Source of the DNA: Comamonadaceae bacterium
GTDB taxonomy: Bacteria > Pseudomonadota > Gammaproteobacteria > Burkholderiales > Burkholderiaceae_C
DNA length: 64,000 nt
Assembly (NCBI GenBank): GCA_947442105.1
Contig: CANEVH010000011.1
Span: 1-64,000, forward strand
Direction: 5' to 3'
Shown: one piece after another, positions 10,241 to 20,469 of the stretch
Layout: every line of letters begins with the position of its first letter
Numbering within the stretch: position 1 is the first letter of the stretch
The notes under the pieces: generated by a model
Seen by the model: the letters and a program-made list of their open reading frames with translations, nothing else
Database searches by the model: none
What the model was told of the DNA's origin: nothing
Position numbers and translations under genes: made by a program

Positions 10241-10993
10241 TCAAAACCGCCCCGACAGCAGCGCCCCAAAGCCTGGAGCCCGCGCCTCCAAACCCAGTTG
10301 CTTGAGCAGGGACCAGGTGGTGCATACCGCGCTGGACACCACGGGCAGGCCGCTGGCCGCCTCAATCAGCGGAACGGCGGCGAGCGATGGCATTTGCACG
10401 CAGGCCGACGCGACGATGGCATCGGCACCCTGCACATTGAGCCGCTTCCAAAGCTCTGCTGGTGCTGCTGGGTCACGGGCGCCCACCAGCAAGTTGTCGG
10501 GGATTTCCAGCGACAGGCTGTCGATCACCTCAATGCCTTCGTTCTCCAGGTAGTTGATCACCAACTGGGTCAGGGGTTTCATATAGGGCGCAATGATGGA
10601 CACTTTTTTGGCGCCCATGGCCTGCAAGCCTTGCACCAAGGCGCCCGCGCTGCTGGTGACCGGAGCGGCCCCGCCATTGGCCACCGTTACCCCGTGCAAG
10701 CGCTGCTGCGACACGCGGTGGTAGCCCAGGCCCATGCTCATGATGGCCACCAAGCACGCGTAGGCCATGGCGTCCATGCGCGCGTCGGACAACTCCAGCG
10801 CGCAGCGGTCCGAGTCGCGGTCCATGGCGGCCAGTTCTTCGGCCGTCACCTCCATCATGCGCATGCGGCTTGAATGGAAGGTGAAGCGCTCGGGCAGAAC
10901 GCCCTCGCGGGCACGCAACATGGCGGGAATTTCGGTTTCCATGGTGGTGTTGGAACTGGGAACGATCAGGCCGATGCGGTAGGCAGTTTTCAT
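10241..10993 (-). CDS. Maleate cis-trans isomerase / Asp-Glu racemase family
   Basis: A 250-aa enzyme of the Asp/Glu racemase fold. IGLIVPSSNTTMETEIPAM near the N-terminus and two cysteines placed in AYACLVAIMSMG and ASACVQMPSL match maleate isomerase and arylmalonate decarboxylase relatives, where paired cysteines do the chemistry. Maleate to fumarate is the likeliest reaction, as in nicotinate or gentisate breakdown. The start is ATG 10993. A LysR gene is divergent 106 nt away and is the probable regulator. A decarboxylase role cannot be excluded. Confidence 0.8.
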   Translation of the reverse strand: MKTAYRIGLIVPSSNTTMETEIPAMLRAREGVLPERFTFHSSRMRMMEVTAEELAAMDRDSDRCALELSDARMDAMAYACLVAIMSMGLGYHRVSQQRLHGVTVANGGAAPVTSSAGALVQGLQAMGAKKVSIIAPYMKPLTQLVINYLENEGIEVIDSLSLEIPDNLLVGARDPAAPAELWKRLNVQGADAIVASACVQMPSLAAVPLIEAASGLPVVSSAVCTTWSLLKQLGLEARAPGFGALLSGRF

Positions 10994-11099
10994 GGTGGAT
11001 CGATGATTGCAGTACTTGGAATTGACCGAATTTTGGTGGGCTTTATTCATACCGTCCAATACATAATTCAGATTCATTCATAGCCTAAAGGTATTGATT
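10994..11099. promoter_or_regulatory. Divergent promoter region between isomerase and LysR genes
   Basis: This 106-bp AT-rich spacer must hold both promoters and the LysR target site. The stretch around ATTCATACCGTCCAATACATAATTC has T-N11-A-like half-sites, but I cannot single out one operator. The spacing is typical of LysR-controlled divergent pairs. Confidence 0.5.
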
Positions 11100-11999
11100 A
11101 TGGAAATGCGGCAGTTGCGCTACTTCACCGTTCTGGCCGAGGAATTGAGCTTTACCCGCGCCGCCCACAAGCTGCATGTGTCGCAGCCGCCGCTGAGCTT
11201 TCAGATCGCCAGCTTGGAAGAAGAGCTGGGCGCCCGGCTGTTTGAGCGCACCAGCCGCAGCGTGCAATTGAGCGCGGCAGGCGCCGCGTTTTTGCCCCAC
11301 GCGCGGGCGGTTCTGCAGCGCCTAGAACAGGCACGCACCCAGGTGCGGCAAGTAGCGCAAGGCTTTGAGGGCAGCGTGCACATGGGCTTGGCGGGTTCGC
11401 ACTTCTGGGGGCCGTTGCCGCGCTTTATCACCGCGTTTCGCCAAAGCCGACCCAAGGTGGATGTGGTCTTGCATGAAATGATGCCGGCCGACCACCTGCA
11501 AGCGCTGCACGACGGGGCGGTGGACATCAGCCTCATGCGCAGTCCGACGGAGCACCCCGGCTTGCAGGCGCAGCTGCTCTGGCGCGATCCGGTGGTCGTG
11601 GTGCTTCCGCTAAGGCACCCACTTGCCGAGCGCACGCATATCGCCCTGCAAGACTTGCAAACCGAGGCTTTGGTGATGTTGCGCCCGGCCTCTTCGGTCT
11701 ATGCGCAAAAGGTGTTTGACGCCTGTGTGGCGGCGGGCTTTGTGCCCCGCGTGGTACAGCAAGTCATTGAGGCCCCCGCCATGGTGACCCTGGTGGCAGC
11801 CGGCTTGGGCGTGGCGTTGGTGCCCGCCTCGTTGGCAAACATTCACAGCCACGAGGTGGTGCTGCGCCCCTTGACGGACAGCACGCTCAACGGCGACGTG
11901 CACGCACTGACCCGCACAGGGGCGGCACAGCCTGCGGCCACGGAGTGTTTGCAAGCCCTGCTTCACTGGGCCCAAAGCCACCCCCTGAACGCGGGCTAG
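11100..11999 (+). CDS. LysR-family transcriptional regulator
   Basis: A 299-aa activator/repressor. The winged-HTH occupies residues 1-60 (LRYFTVLAEELSFTRAAHKLHVSQPPLSFQI), followed by the linker helix and a periplasmic-binding-protein-like effector domain. The start ATG 11100 has AAAGG upstream; the ORF track begins two codons earlier at TTG. It is transcribed away from the maleate-isomerase-like gene, so it likely controls that gene and the hydrolase. The effector is unknown; an unsaturated diacid is a reasonable guess. Confidence 0.92.
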   Translation: MEMRQLRYFTVLAEELSFTRAAHKLHVSQPPLSFQIASLEEELGARLFERTSRSVQLSAAGAAFLPHARAVLQRLEQARTQVRQVAQGFEGSVHMGLAGSHFWGPLPRFITAFRQSRPKVDVVLHEMMPADHLQALHDGAVDISLMRSPTEHPGLQAQLLWRDPVVVVLPLRHPLAERTHIALQDLQTEALVMLRPASSVYAQKVFDACVAAGFVPRVVQQVIEAPAMVTLVAAGLGVALVPASLANIHSHEVVLRPLTDSTLNGDVHALTRTGAAQPAATECLQALLHWAQSHPLNAG

Positions 12000-12039
12000 C
12001 GCATGCGCCCAAGCGCGGGTTTGCTGAGCTTGAACTTTT

Positions 12040-13125
12040 TTACGGCGCGGTCGCCCGCGCCAGCAGCATCGCGTCCCCATAGCTAAAAAAGCGGTATTCG
12101 CTGGCAATCGCATGCTGGTACAGCGCGCGGATGCGCGCGTATCCGGCAAAGGCGCTCACCAGCATCATCAGGCTGGACTTGGGCAAGTGAAAGTTGGTGA
12201 CCAGCAGGTCGATCAACTGAAACTGAAAGCCGGGCGTGATGAAGATGGTGGTGTCGCCACGGGCCAGGCCGCTGGCGGCCCAACTTTCCAGCGTGCGCAC
12301 CGTGGTGGTGCCCACGGCCACCACGCGACCGCCGCGCGCTTTGCAGGCGTCAATGGCGTCTTGCGTGGCTTGGGGCACGTCGTACCACTCGCTGTGCATG
12401 CGGTGCTCGGCCAGGTTTTCGGTTTTCACCGGTTGAAACGTGCCCGCGCCCACGTGCAGCGTCACATGCGCTTGCTGCACACCCAGGGCGGCAAGCTGGG
12501 CCAGCAAAGCGGCGTCAAAGTGCAGCGCGGCGGTGGGTGCGGCCACGGCACCGGGGTGCTTGGCGAACACGGTTTGGTAGCGCTGGGCGTCTTGGGCAGC
12601 GTCGGGGTCCACGCCGTCTTGCTGGCGCGCAATATAGGGCGGCAGCGGAATATGACCGTGGCGCTCCATCAGGGTGTACGGGTCGTCGCCCGCGTCGTTG
12701 GATAACACAAAGCGAAACAGCGGCCCCTGCGCGTCAGGCCAACGCCCCAAGAGCGTGGCGCGCAGGCCGTCGGCTTGGCCGGGCGCGCAGTGCAGCGCCA
12801 CGGTGTCGCCCACGGCGGGCTTTTTGCTCACACGCAGGTGCGCGGCCACCTGGTTGCCGCCGAGCACGCGCTCCACCAGCAATTCCAACTTGCCGCCGGT
12901 GGCCTTTTCGCCAAACAGGCGGGCGTTGAGCACTTTGGTGTCGTTAAACACCAGCAGGTCGCCCGCGCGCAGCAGGCTGGGCAGTTCGTGAAAGATGCGG
13001 TCCACTGCGACGGCGCCACTGGCATCCAACAGGCGCGCGCCGCTGCGCTGGGGTGCCGGTTGCTGGGCGATCAGGTGTTCGGGCAGGGCGAAATCAAAGT
13101 CGCTGAGGGTGTAAGCGGGGGTCAT
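12040..13125 (-). CDS. queA: S-adenosylmethionine:tRNA ribosyltransferase-isomerase
   Basis: Adds the epoxycyclopentanediol ring to preQ1-tRNA after Tgt. The 361-aa protein starts [17 protein letters not shown], contains [19 protein letters not shown]-like ARLFGEK and [11 protein letters not shown], and ends with the family's [18 protein letters not shown] segment. The start ATG 13125 is used because the ORF's first 66 residues have no similarity. It is convergent with the LysR gene and divergent from recG (97 bp between starts). Confidence 0.96.
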   Translation of the reverse strand: MTPAYTLSDFDFALPEHLIAQQPAPQRSGARLLDASGAVAVDRIFHELPSLLRAGDLLVFNDTKVLNARLFGEKATGGKLELLVERVLGGNQVAAHLRVSKKPAVGDTVALHCAPGQADGLRATLLGRWPDAQGPLFRFVLSNDAGDDPYTLMERHGHIPLPPYIARQQDGVDPDAAQDAQRYQTVFAKHPGAVAAPTAALHFDAALLAQLAALGVQQAHVTLHVGAGTFQPVKTENLAEHRMHSEWYDVPQATQDAIDACKARGGRVVAVGTTTVRTLESWAASGLARGDTTIFITPGFQFQLIDLLVTNFHLPKSSLMMLVSAFAGYARIRALYQHAIASEYRFFSYGDAMLLARATAP

Positions 13126-13222
13126 GGTGCTTGAGGGCCGGACGGGCCCGTTCCAAGTGAAGGGTTCGAACAAGAGGAGGTGGATTGTCCCACCCAGGCC
13201 ACGCACTGGCCGTGGCGGCACA

Positions 13223-15337
13223 ATGCTTGGCATGCCGACCCCAGCGCCCGCCGCCGCGCCACCCTCCACGTCCTTGTCTGCGCCGCAAAAAGCGCTGCAC
13301 AAACTTGGCCTGTACCGCGACATTGACCTGGCGCTGCACCTGCCGCTGCGTTACGAGGACGAGACCCGCATCGTCAAGCTGCGCGACGCGCGCGAGGGCG
13401 ATGTGGTGCAAATTGAGGCCCGTGTGGTCGACAGCGAGCTCAGCTTCCGCCCCCGCAAGCAGCTCATCGTGCGGGTGGACGACGGCTCGGACGTGTGCAC
13501 CCTGCGCTTTTTCAACTTCTACCCGGCGCAGCAAAAGGCGCTGGCCGTAGGCCAGCATATTCGGGCGCGCGGCGAGGTCAAGGGCGGCTCTATGGGCTGG
13601 ACCATGCTGCACCCCAGCTTTCGCCCCGCTGGGGGCGATTTGCCCAACACCCTCACGCCCATTTACCCCACGGTGACCGGCCTGCCGCAAAGCTATATCC
13701 GCAAAGCGGTGCTCAGCGGCCTGGCGCGCGCCGATTTGTCTGACACCTTTGCCCCCGGCGACCTGAGCCCCTTGCCACACGACAGCCGCCAAGGCCTGTG
13801 GACGCTGCACGAAGCCCTGGCTTTTTTGCACCACCCGCGCCCCGACGTGTCGGTGGACGCGCTGATGGACCACAGCCACCCAGCCTGGCAGCGCCTGAAG
13901 GCCGAAGAACTGCTGGCGCAGCAACTCTCGCAACTGCAGTCGCGGCGTGAGCGCGCGGCGCTGCGGGCGCCGGTGCTGGCCCTGGCACCGGGTGCGGATG
14001 CGCTGCACCAGCGCCTGCTGGCGACGCTACCTTTTGCCCTGACCGGCGCCCAAGCGCGGGTGAGCGCCGAGATTGCCTTGGATATGGCCCGTCCGGTGCC
14101 CATGCACCGCTTGCTGCAAGGCGACGTGGGCGCGGGCAAAACCGTGGTGGCCGCGCTGGCCGCGACTATTTGTATGGACGCCGGCTGGCAATGCGCGCTG
14201 ATGGCGCCCACCGAAATTTTGGCCGAGCAGCATTTCCGCAAGCTGCTGGCTTGGCTGGAGCCCCTGGGCATCACCACCGCCTGGCTGACCGGCACGCAAA
14301 AGGCCAAAGAGCGGCGCGCCATGCTGGCCCTGATTGAGAGTGGCGAAGCCAAGCTGGTGGTGGGCACGCACGCCATCATCCAGACCAAAGTGCAGTTTCA
14401 TAATCTGGCGCTGGCGGTGATTGACGAACAGCATCGCTTTGGCGTGGCCCAGCGCCTGGCACTGCGCGGCAAGCTACAACACGAGGGCATGGAGCCGCAT
14501 TTGCTGATGATGACGGCCACGCCCATTCCGCGCACCCTGGCCATGAGCTACTACGCCGATCTGGACGTGTCCACCCTGGACGAGTTGCCGCCCGGGCGCA
14601 CGCCCATCGTCACCAAGGTGGTCCATGAGGCGCGCCGCCACGAAGTGATCGAGCGCATCCGCGCCCAGGTAGCCAAAGGCCGCCAGGTGTATTGGGTCTG
14701 CCCGCTGATCGAGGAAAGCGAGGCGCTGGACCTGAGCAACGCCACGGAAACCCACGCCGAAATCAGCGCCGCGCTGCAATCGCCCGACGCCACGTTCACC
14801 GTGGGCCTGCTGCATTCGCGCCTGGCACCTGACGAAAAAAAGGCGGTGATGGCCGAGTTTGTGCAGGGCCGCACCGCCGTGCTGGTCAGCACCACGGTGA
14901 TTGAGGTGGGTGTGGACGTGCCCAACGCCTCGCTGATGGTGATAGACCACGCCGAGCGCTTTGGGCTGAGCCAGTTGCACCAGTTGCGCGGGCGCGTGGG
15001 GCGCGGCGCGGCGGCGTCGGCCTGCGTGCTGCTGTATGCGACCGGCGACGCGCCACGCCTGGGCGAGGCCGCGCGCGAGCGCCTCAAAGCCATGGCCGAG
15101 ACCAACGACGGCTTTGAGATCGCCCGGCGCGACCTGGAGATTCGCGGCCCCGGCGAGTTTTTGGGCGCGCGCCAATCCGGCGACGCCATGCTGCGCTTTG
15201 CCGACCTGGCCACCGACGACGCCATCCTGGACTGGGCCCGCCGCGAAGCCCCTTTGTTGCTGGACCGCCACCCGGCGCTGGCGCACAAACACGTGCAGCG
15301 CTGGATGGGCACCAAGGCGGAGTTTTTGAAGGCCTGA
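13223..15337 (+). CDS. recG: ATP-dependent DNA helicase RecG
   Basis: Branch-migrating helicase that remodels stalled replication forks. The protein (about 704 aa) has the N-terminal wedge/OB domain (PLRYEDET near residue 40), Walker [19 protein letters not shown], the DEAH-variant DEQH ([13 protein letters not shown]), [11 protein letters not shown], and the C-terminal QLRGRVGRG and [10 protein letters not shown] motifs. Start could be ATG 13223 or ATG 13232; the longer ORF start near the queA promoter is unlikely. Conserved neighbours in this group are oxyR and ubiA; here vapBC-2 intervenes before oxyR. Confidence 0.95.
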   Translation: MLGMPTPAPAAAPPSTSLSAPQKALHKLGLYRDIDLALHLPLRYEDETRIVKLRDAREGDVVQIEARVVDSELSFRPRKQLIVRVDDGSDVCTLRFFNFYPAQQKALAVGQHIRARGEVKGGSMGWTMLHPSFRPAGGDLPNTLTPIYPTVTGLPQSYIRKAVLSGLARADLSDTFAPGDLSPLPHDSRQGLWTLHEALAFLHHPRPDVSVDALMDHSHPAWQRLKAEELLAQQLSQLQSRRERAALRAPVLALAPGADALHQRLLATLPFALTGAQARVSAEIALDMARPVPMHRLLQGDVGAGKTVVAALAATICMDAGWQCALMAPTEILAEQHFRKLLAWLEPLGITTAWLTGTQKAKERRAMLALIESGEAKLVVGTHAIIQTKVQFHNLALAVIDEQHRFGVAQRLALRGKLQHEGMEPHLLMMTATPIPRTLAMSYYADLDVSTLDELPPGRTPIVTKVVHEARRHEVIERIRAQVAKGRQVYWVCPLIEESEALDLSNATETHAEISAALQSPDATFTVGLLHSRLAPDEKKAVMAEFVQGRTAVLVSTTVIEVGVDVPNASLMVIDHAERFGLSQLHQLRGRVGRGAAASACVLLYATGDAPRLGEAARERLKAMAETNDGFEIARRDLEIRGPGEFLGARQSGDAMLRFADLATDDAILDWARREAPLLLDRHPALAHKHVQRWMGTKAEFLKA

Positions 15338-15343
15338 AATGCC

Positions 15344-15371
15344 GCGTGCGTGATAGTGCGTGCGTGATAGT
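15344..15371 (+). repeat. Perfect 14-bp tandem repeat upstream of vapBC-2
   Basis: GCGTGCGTGATAGT occurs twice head to tail, starting 6 bp after the recG stop and ending 44 bp before the antitoxin ATG. The second copy runs into TAGTATTACC, a possible -10. Its position fits an operator bound by the AbrB-type antitoxin. Confidence 0.8.
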
Positions 15372-15415
15372 ATTACCTGCTCTTACTTTTCATCCGCCAC
15401 GCTGCGGCCCCAGCT

Positions 15416-15649
15416 ATGCAACCCACCATCACCAGCAAAGGCCAGATCACCATCCCGCGCGACTTGCGGCGCCACTTTGGCTTGCATACCGGCACGGCGG
15501 TGTGTTTTGAAATTGAGGGCGACCACATCGCACTGCGCCCGGCGCCCGCCGCGCGCGATGTGGCCGCCTCGGGCTTTGGGCTGATTCGCAGCCACCGCCC
15601 GGCGGTGCCGGCCGACTTTGATGCAGCCAGCCTGGCACAAGAGCCGTGA
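15416..15649 (+). CDS. AbrB/MazE-type antitoxin (VapB)
   Basis: A 77-aa swapped-hairpin protein with TITSKGQITIPRDLRRHFGL at the start, the AbrB signature. It differs clearly from the antitoxin at 8837, so this is a separate module. No good Shine-Dalgarno is visible before ATG 15416. Its stop overlaps the toxin GTG by 4 nt (GTGA). It sits directly after recG and before oxyR. Confidence 0.9.
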   Translation: MQPTITSKGQITIPRDLRRHFGLHTGTAVCFEIEGDHIALRPAPAARDVAASGFGLIRSHRPAVPADFDAASLAQEP

Positions 15650-16080
15650 TTGGCCTGGACACCAATGTGCTGGCGCGCTATTACGTAGCCAGCGACGACG
15701 CGCCCACACAGCAGCAAAGCCTGGCCGCCAAGGCCTTGATCGACAGCGGGCAGCGCCTGTTTGTGGCCAAAACCGTGCTGCTGGAGCTGGAATGGGTGCT
15801 GCGCGGCTACTACAAAAGCCCGGTGGCTGACGTGGTGGCGGTGCTGGAGCACCTGCTCGCCCTGCCCAATGTGGAGCTAGAAGACCGCCAAGCCTGCCAG
15901 TGGGCCACCACGGCGCTGCGCGAGGGCTTTGACTTTGCCGACGCGCTGCACCACGCCTCCTACCGCCAATGCGCCAGCGTGGCCACCTTTGACGACAAAA
16001 AATTCGCCCAGCGCGCCACGGCGAAAGCCTGGAAGCCCCCGGTGAAGCTAATGAAACCGGTGAAAGACCCCACCCCATGA
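15646..16080 (+). CDS. PIN-domain toxin (VapC)
   Basis: A 144-aa PIN ribonuclease starting at GTG. IGLDTNVLARYY carries the first Asp, ELEWVLRG the glutamate, FDFADALHHA the third acidic residue and VATFDDKKFAQ the last. This is a complete VapC active site. The reading frame overlaps the antitoxin stop by 4 nt and its own TGA overlaps the oxyR ATG by 4 nt, so antitoxin, toxin and oxyR could be translationally coupled. Confidence 0.9.
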   Translation: MIGLDTNVLARYYVASDDAPTQQQSLAAKALIDSGQRLFVAKTVLLELEWVLRGYYKSPVADVVAVLEHLLALPNVELEDRQACQWATTALREGFDFADALHHASYRQCASVATFDDKKFAQRATAKAWKPPVKLMKPVKDPTP

Positions 16081-17036
16081 CCCTGACCGAACTCAAATAC
16101 ATAGTCGCCGTGGCGCGCGAGCGGCATTTTGGCAAGGCAGCAGACGCCTGTTTTGTGTCGCAGCCTACGCTGTCGGTGGCGGTGAAAAAGCTCGAAGAAG
16201 AGCTGGATGTGAAGCTGTTCGAGCGCAGCGCCAACGAGGTGACGGTCACGCCGCTGGGCGAAGAAATCGTGCGCCAAGCGCAAAGCGTGCTGGAGCAGGC
16301 CGCCAACATCAAAGACATTGCCAAACGCGGCAAAGACCCGCTGGCCGGCGCTCTGAAGCTGGGCGTGATTTACACCATCGCGCCCTACCTGCTGCCCGAC
16401 CTGGTGCGCCAGGTGATCACCCGCACGCCGCAAATGCCGCTCATGCTGCAAGAAAACTTCACCGTCAAACTGCTGGAAATGCTGCGCACCGGCGAGATCG
16501 ACTGCGCCATCCTGGCCGAGCCTTTCCCCGACGCGGGTCTGGCGATTGCGCCCCTCTACGACGAGCCGTTTTTTGCCGCTGTGCCGCGCGACCACCCGCT
16601 GGCCCAACACAGCAGCGTGAGCGCCGACGCACTCAAGAATGAGACCATGCTGCTGCTGGGCAACGGCCATTGTTTTCGTGACCATGTGCTCGAAGTCTGC
16701 CCCGAGTTCGCGCGCTTTTCCAGCAACGCCGAAGGCATTCGCAAGAGCTTTGAGGGCTCGTCACTAGAGACCATCAAACACATGGTGGCCGCGGGTATGG
16801 GCATCACCCTGGTACCGCGCCTGAGCGTGCCCGAAGGCGCGCTGCTGCCCAAGAAGCGGGGCAAGGACGACGCCTTTGTCAAATACCTGCCGGTGCAGGA
16901 CGACAAGGGCGCCCCGCCGCCCACCCGGCGCGTGGTGCTGGCCTGGCGGCGCAGCTTTACCCGCTACGAAGCCATTGCCGCGCTGCGCAACGCGGTCTAC
17001 GCCTGCGCGCTGCCGGGTGTGACCCGTTTGTCTTAG
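16077..17036 (+). CDS. oxyR: Hydrogen-peroxide-sensing regulator OxyR
   Basis: A LysR-family regulator of 319 aa. The N-terminal HTH (ELKYIVAVARERHFGKAADACFVSQPTLS) is OxyR-like, and GHCFRDHVLEVC carries the redox pair equivalent to E. coli Cys199 and Cys208 at nine-residue spacing, which forms the disulfide on peroxide. It activates catalase and peroxiredoxin genes in relatives. It starts within the vapC stop codon (ATGA). The C-terminal tail is a little longer than in E. coli. The neighbouring recG and ubiA are the usual partners in this group. Confidence 0.93.
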   Translation: MTLTELKYIVAVARERHFGKAADACFVSQPTLSVAVKKLEEELDVKLFERSANEVTVTPLGEEIVRQAQSVLEQAANIKDIAKRGKDPLAGALKLGVIYTIAPYLLPDLVRQVITRTPQMPLMLQENFTVKLLEMLRTGEIDCAILAEPFPDAGLAIAPLYDEPFFAAVPRDHPLAQHSSVSADALKNETMLLLGNGHCFRDHVLEVCPEFARFSSNAEGIRKSFEGSSLETIKHMVAAGMGITLVPRLSVPEGALLPKKRGKDDAFVKYLPVQDDKGAPPPTRRVVLAWRRSFTRYEAIAALRNAVYACALPGVTRLS

Positions 17037-17082
17037 AAATCGGCGACACAATGAACCGCCGGGGGACACAAAGCGCATACCA

Positions 17083-20000
17083 ATGACACGCATTTTTGAC
17101 AACATCGACCAAGATCTGCTCACCACCTTGCGTGGCACCATGCAGATTTCGCAGCGGGCGGACTTTTGTGTGGGCTACCTAAATTTACGTGGTTGGCAAG
17201 CGATTGACGATTTGGTGCAGCCCTGGAACCCGGAAATCGGCCAGGTATGCCGCGTGTTGGTCGGTATGCAGCGCCCCCCGGCCGATGAAATCCGCGCCTT
17301 GTACCGCCAGACAGCGGACGGCGATTGGCTTGACAACGCCACCGCCAGCCGCATGAAGATGCAGTTTGCCGCCCACCTGCGCGAGCAAATCACCTTGGGA
17401 ATCCCCACTGGCAGTGACGAAGCGGGCCTGCGCCGTTTAGCGCGGCAGCTCCGCGCCAAGCAACTGGTGGTGAAACTGTTTTTGCCCTACCCCTTGCACG
17501 CCAAGTTGTATCTGCTCTTTAGAGATGACATCAATAACCCGATCACCGGCTTCGTGGGTAGTAGCAACTTGACCTTGTCGGGGCTGTCCAAACAAGGCGA
17601 ACTCAATGTGGATGTGCTGGACCATTTGGCTACGGACAAGCTCACACGGTGGTTCGACGCCCGTTGGGGCGACCGTTGGGCGCTGGACGTGTCTGAAGAC
17701 CTTGCCACCATCATCGAGACCAGTTGGGCGCGTGAAGACACCATTCCCCCGCACCACATCTACCTGAGCATGGCCTACCACCTGAGCACCGAGGCGCGTG
17801 CCGGCTTAAGCCAGTTCCGCCTGCCGGGGCGCTTTGAACAAGAGCTGTTCGAGTTTCAAAAGAGCGCGGTCAAAATTGCAGCGCGGCATCTGCACCGCCG
17901 TGGCGGGGTGATGATTGGCGATGTGGTGGGCCTGGGCAAAACCATCATGGCCACCGCACTGGCGCGCATGTTTGAAGACGATATGGGCTATGAAACCCTC
18001 ATCATCTGCCCCAAAAATCTGGAGACCATGTGGGAGGGCTACCGCACGGGCTACGGCTTGCGTGGCATGGTGTTGCCCGTGTCACAGGTCACCAAAAAGC
18101 TGCCCGACCTTAAGCGCTACCGCTTGGTGCTCATCGACGAAAGCCACAACCTGCGCAACCGCGAAGGCCGCCGCTACAAAGCCATTGCGGACTACATCAA
18201 GAGCTGTGATGCCAAAGTCATCTTGCTCACCGCCACGCCTTACAACAAGACCAAGAGCGACCTGTCATCCCAACTGCGCTTGTTTATTGACGAGCGGGCC
18301 AATATTGGCATCCGGCCAGAGCGCTTCATGCGCAAGAACGCCATGAGCGAAGCCGAGTTCGAACGCAAGCACCAATGCAAAGTCAATTCCATACTTGCCA
18401 TAGAAAAGAGCGACGAGTTTGACGATTGGCGCGAGCTCATTCGCCTCTACATGGTGCGCCGCACGCGCAGCTTCATCGTTCAGCACTACACGGCTGCCGA
18501 CGACAAGGGCAGGCGCTACATCACGGGCAAAGACGACGAAAAGCGCTATTTCCCTGTGCGCAAACCGGTGTCGCTCACCTTTGCCGTCAACGACGCGGAC
18601 CCGGCGGACCGCTACGCCCATCTTTACTCGCCCCACGTGGTGGACCAAATCAACGCGCTCCACGTACCACGCTACGGCTTGGGCTTGTACCTTGATCCCA
18701 CCGCTGAGAAAACCGCTTCCCCCGCCGAACGCAAGCACATTGAAAACCTGGGACGCGCGGGCAAGCGCTTGATGGGGTTTTGCCGAACCAACCTGTTCAA
18801 GCGACTCGAATCAAGCGGCTTTTCTTTTTTGCAGTCGATAGACCGGCATATTCTGCGCAACCAGATCTACTTGTACGCCATTGAAAACGGGCTGGACTTG
18901 CCAGTGGGAGTTTTAGACGCAGGCCTGCTGGACTTGGAGCGCGTGGACGAAGATGCCGACGGCATGGAAGGCGACCAAGAAGACCTGCTGGACGGCCTGG
19001 TAGACGCTGTACCGCAGCTTGACGCGGTGCCCGACGCCCTGGCGCGGGCCAAGGCGGTGTACGAACAATACGCCGGGCCATTCAAAAAGCGCTTCAAGTG
19101 GATTCGACCCAGTCTATTTAAGGCTGGCTTGGCGCAAGACCTTGCCCAAGACACCCAAGCACTGCGTGAACTGCTGGCCCACCAAGGCCCCTGGGAGGCC
19201 GCCAAGGACCACAAGCTACAAGCCTTTTTGCAACTGGTGACAAAAACCCATGGCAAAGACAAGGTGCTGCTGTTCACCCAATTTGCCGACACCGCTCGCT
19301 ACCTGGCGCGTGAGGCCCGCGCCGCAGGCATCACCCATGTGGAGGTGGCCACGGGTGCCAGCATAGACCCCTACGCGCTGGCATGCCGCTTTTCGCCAAG
19401 GTCTAACCAAAAGACAGTGGCTAAGGCGGACGAGGTACGGGTGTTGATTTGTACCGACGTCTTGTCCGAAGGGCAAAACCTGCAAGACAGCAATGTGGTG
19501 GTGAACTTCGACCTGCCCTGGGCCATCATCCGGCTCATTCAACGCGCCGGCCGCGTAGACCGCATTGGCCAAAAGGCCGAAGAGATTTTTTGCTACTCAA
19601 TCCTGCCCGCCGAGGGCGTGGAGCAACTGATTCAGTTGCGCTCGCGTATCCGCCAGCGCTTACAAGAGAACGCCGAAGTGGTGGGCACCGACGAAGCATT
19701 TTTTGACGACGAAGAAGCCAGCACCATACGCCACCTCTACACCGAACAACAAGGCGTGCTGGACGACGCGGACGATGAAGTGGACCTGGCCTCCTACGCC
19801 TGGCAAGTGTGGAAGCAAGCCACCCAAGACAACCCGGAGCTAGCCCGCGCCATAGAGGCTTTGCCCCCTGTGGTGTACAGCGCCAAAAGCTTTAGCCTAG
19901 ACAGTGCGCGCTTTGCGCAGCTAGGCCTTGATGCGGCCAAAGGCGGCGCGCTGGTGTACGTAAAGTCCCCCGAAGGCAACGACCACTTGGCGTGGGTGGG

Positions 20001-20469
20001 GCCTAACGGCAAGACGGTGACCGAATCCCAATTCACTGTGCTGCGCGCAGCCGAGTGCGCGCCCGGCACTCCCGCAGTGGCCCGAGCCGACCACCACCAC
20101 GACTGGGTGGCCGTTGGCCTGCAACTGGCAGCCAGCCAAGACAAGGCCGTAGGCGGAGGCTTGGGCCGCCCCAGCAGCCCGCGCAGGCGCGCCTATGAAC
20201 GCCTCAAACCCTACGCCACGGCGCAATTGAAAACCCTGTTCCGCGACGACGAGCTAGAGCGCGCCTTGGACGACATGTACCAACGCCCCCTGCTCGAAAC
20301 CGCCGCCGACATGCTCAACCGCCTGATGCGCGGCGGCGTAAATGACGACGAACTGGCGCAAGCAGTCAAGTCCTTGCGTGAAGACGGGCGCCTGACCTAC
20401 ACCGAAGACGACACCGCCTTGCGCGAGCCGCGCGTGGTGTGCTCCATGGGCTTGGTGCCAGCTGCCTAA
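17083..20469 (+). CDS. PLD-domain SNF2-type helicase (defence-associated)
   Basis: A 1128-aa protein, first gene of the block between oxyR and ubiA. Residues 1-200 form a phospholipase-D-like domain with HAKLYLL (His139) and GFVGSSNLT; the HxK and GSxN parts are present, the usual Asp is not obvious. Residues 260-440 are the first helicase lobe: GDVVGLGKT, LIDESHN (DEAH-box equivalent) and LLTATPYN. The second lobe holds LLFTQFAD near 730 and QRAGRVDRIGQ near 820, typical of SNF2 ATPases. The C-terminal 250 residues are unassigned. It would translocate on or remodel DNA. The stop overlaps the next start by one base. Confidence 0.88.
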   Translation: MTRIFDNIDQDLLTTLRGTMQISQRADFCVGYLNLRGWQAIDDLVQPWNPEIGQVCRVLVGMQRPPADEIRALYRQTADGDWLDNATASRMKMQFAAHLREQITLGIPTGSDEAGLRRLARQLRAKQLVVKLFLPYPLHAKLYLLFRDDINNPITGFVGSSNLTLSGLSKQGELNVDVLDHLATDKLTRWFDARWGDRWALDVSEDLATIIETSWAREDTIPPHHIYLSMAYHLSTEARAGLSQFRLPGRFEQELFEFQKSAVKIAARHLHRRGGVMIGDVVGLGKTIMATALARMFEDDMGYETLIICPKNLETMWEGYRTGYGLRGMVLPVSQVTKKLPDLKRYRLVLIDESHNLRNREGRRYKAIADYIKSCDAKVILLTATPYNKTKSDLSSQLRLFIDERANIGIRPERFMRKNAMSEAEFERKHQCKVNSILAIEKSDEFDDWRELIRLYMVRRTRSFIVQHYTAADDKGRRYITGKDDEKRYFPVRKPVSLTFAVNDADPADRYAHLYSPHVVDQINALHVPRYGLGLYLDPTAEKTASPAERKHIENLGRAGKRLMGFCRTNLFKRLESSGFSFLQSIDRHILRNQIYLYAIENGLDLPVGVLDAGLLDLERVDEDADGMEGDQEDLLDGLVDAVPQLDAVPDALARAKAVYEQYAGPFKKRFKWIRPSLFKAGLAQDLAQDTQALRELLAHQGPWEAAKDHKLQAFLQLVTKTHGKDKVLLFTQFADTARYLAREARAAGITHVEVATGASIDPYALACRFSPRSNQKTVAKADEVRVLICTDVLSEGQNLQDSNVVVNFDLPWAIIRLIQRAGRVDRIGQKAEEIFCYSILPAEGVEQLIQLRSRIRQRLQENAEVVGTDEAFFDDEEASTIRHLYTEQQGVLDDADDEVDLASYAWQVWKQATQDNPELARAIEALPPVVYSAKSFSLDSARFAQLGLDAAKGGALVYVKSPEGNDHLAWVGPNGKTVTESQFTVLRAAECAPGTPAVARADHHHDWVAVGLQLAASQDKAVGGGLGRPSSPRRRAYERLKPYATAQLKTLFRDDELERALDDMYQRPLLETAADMLNRLMRGGVNDDELAQAVKSLREDGRLTYTEDDTALREPRVVCSMGLVPAA

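Noticed and set aside
12112-12705. 197-aa plus-strand ORF opposite queA
   Set aside because: Mirror of queA codons, no recognisable features.
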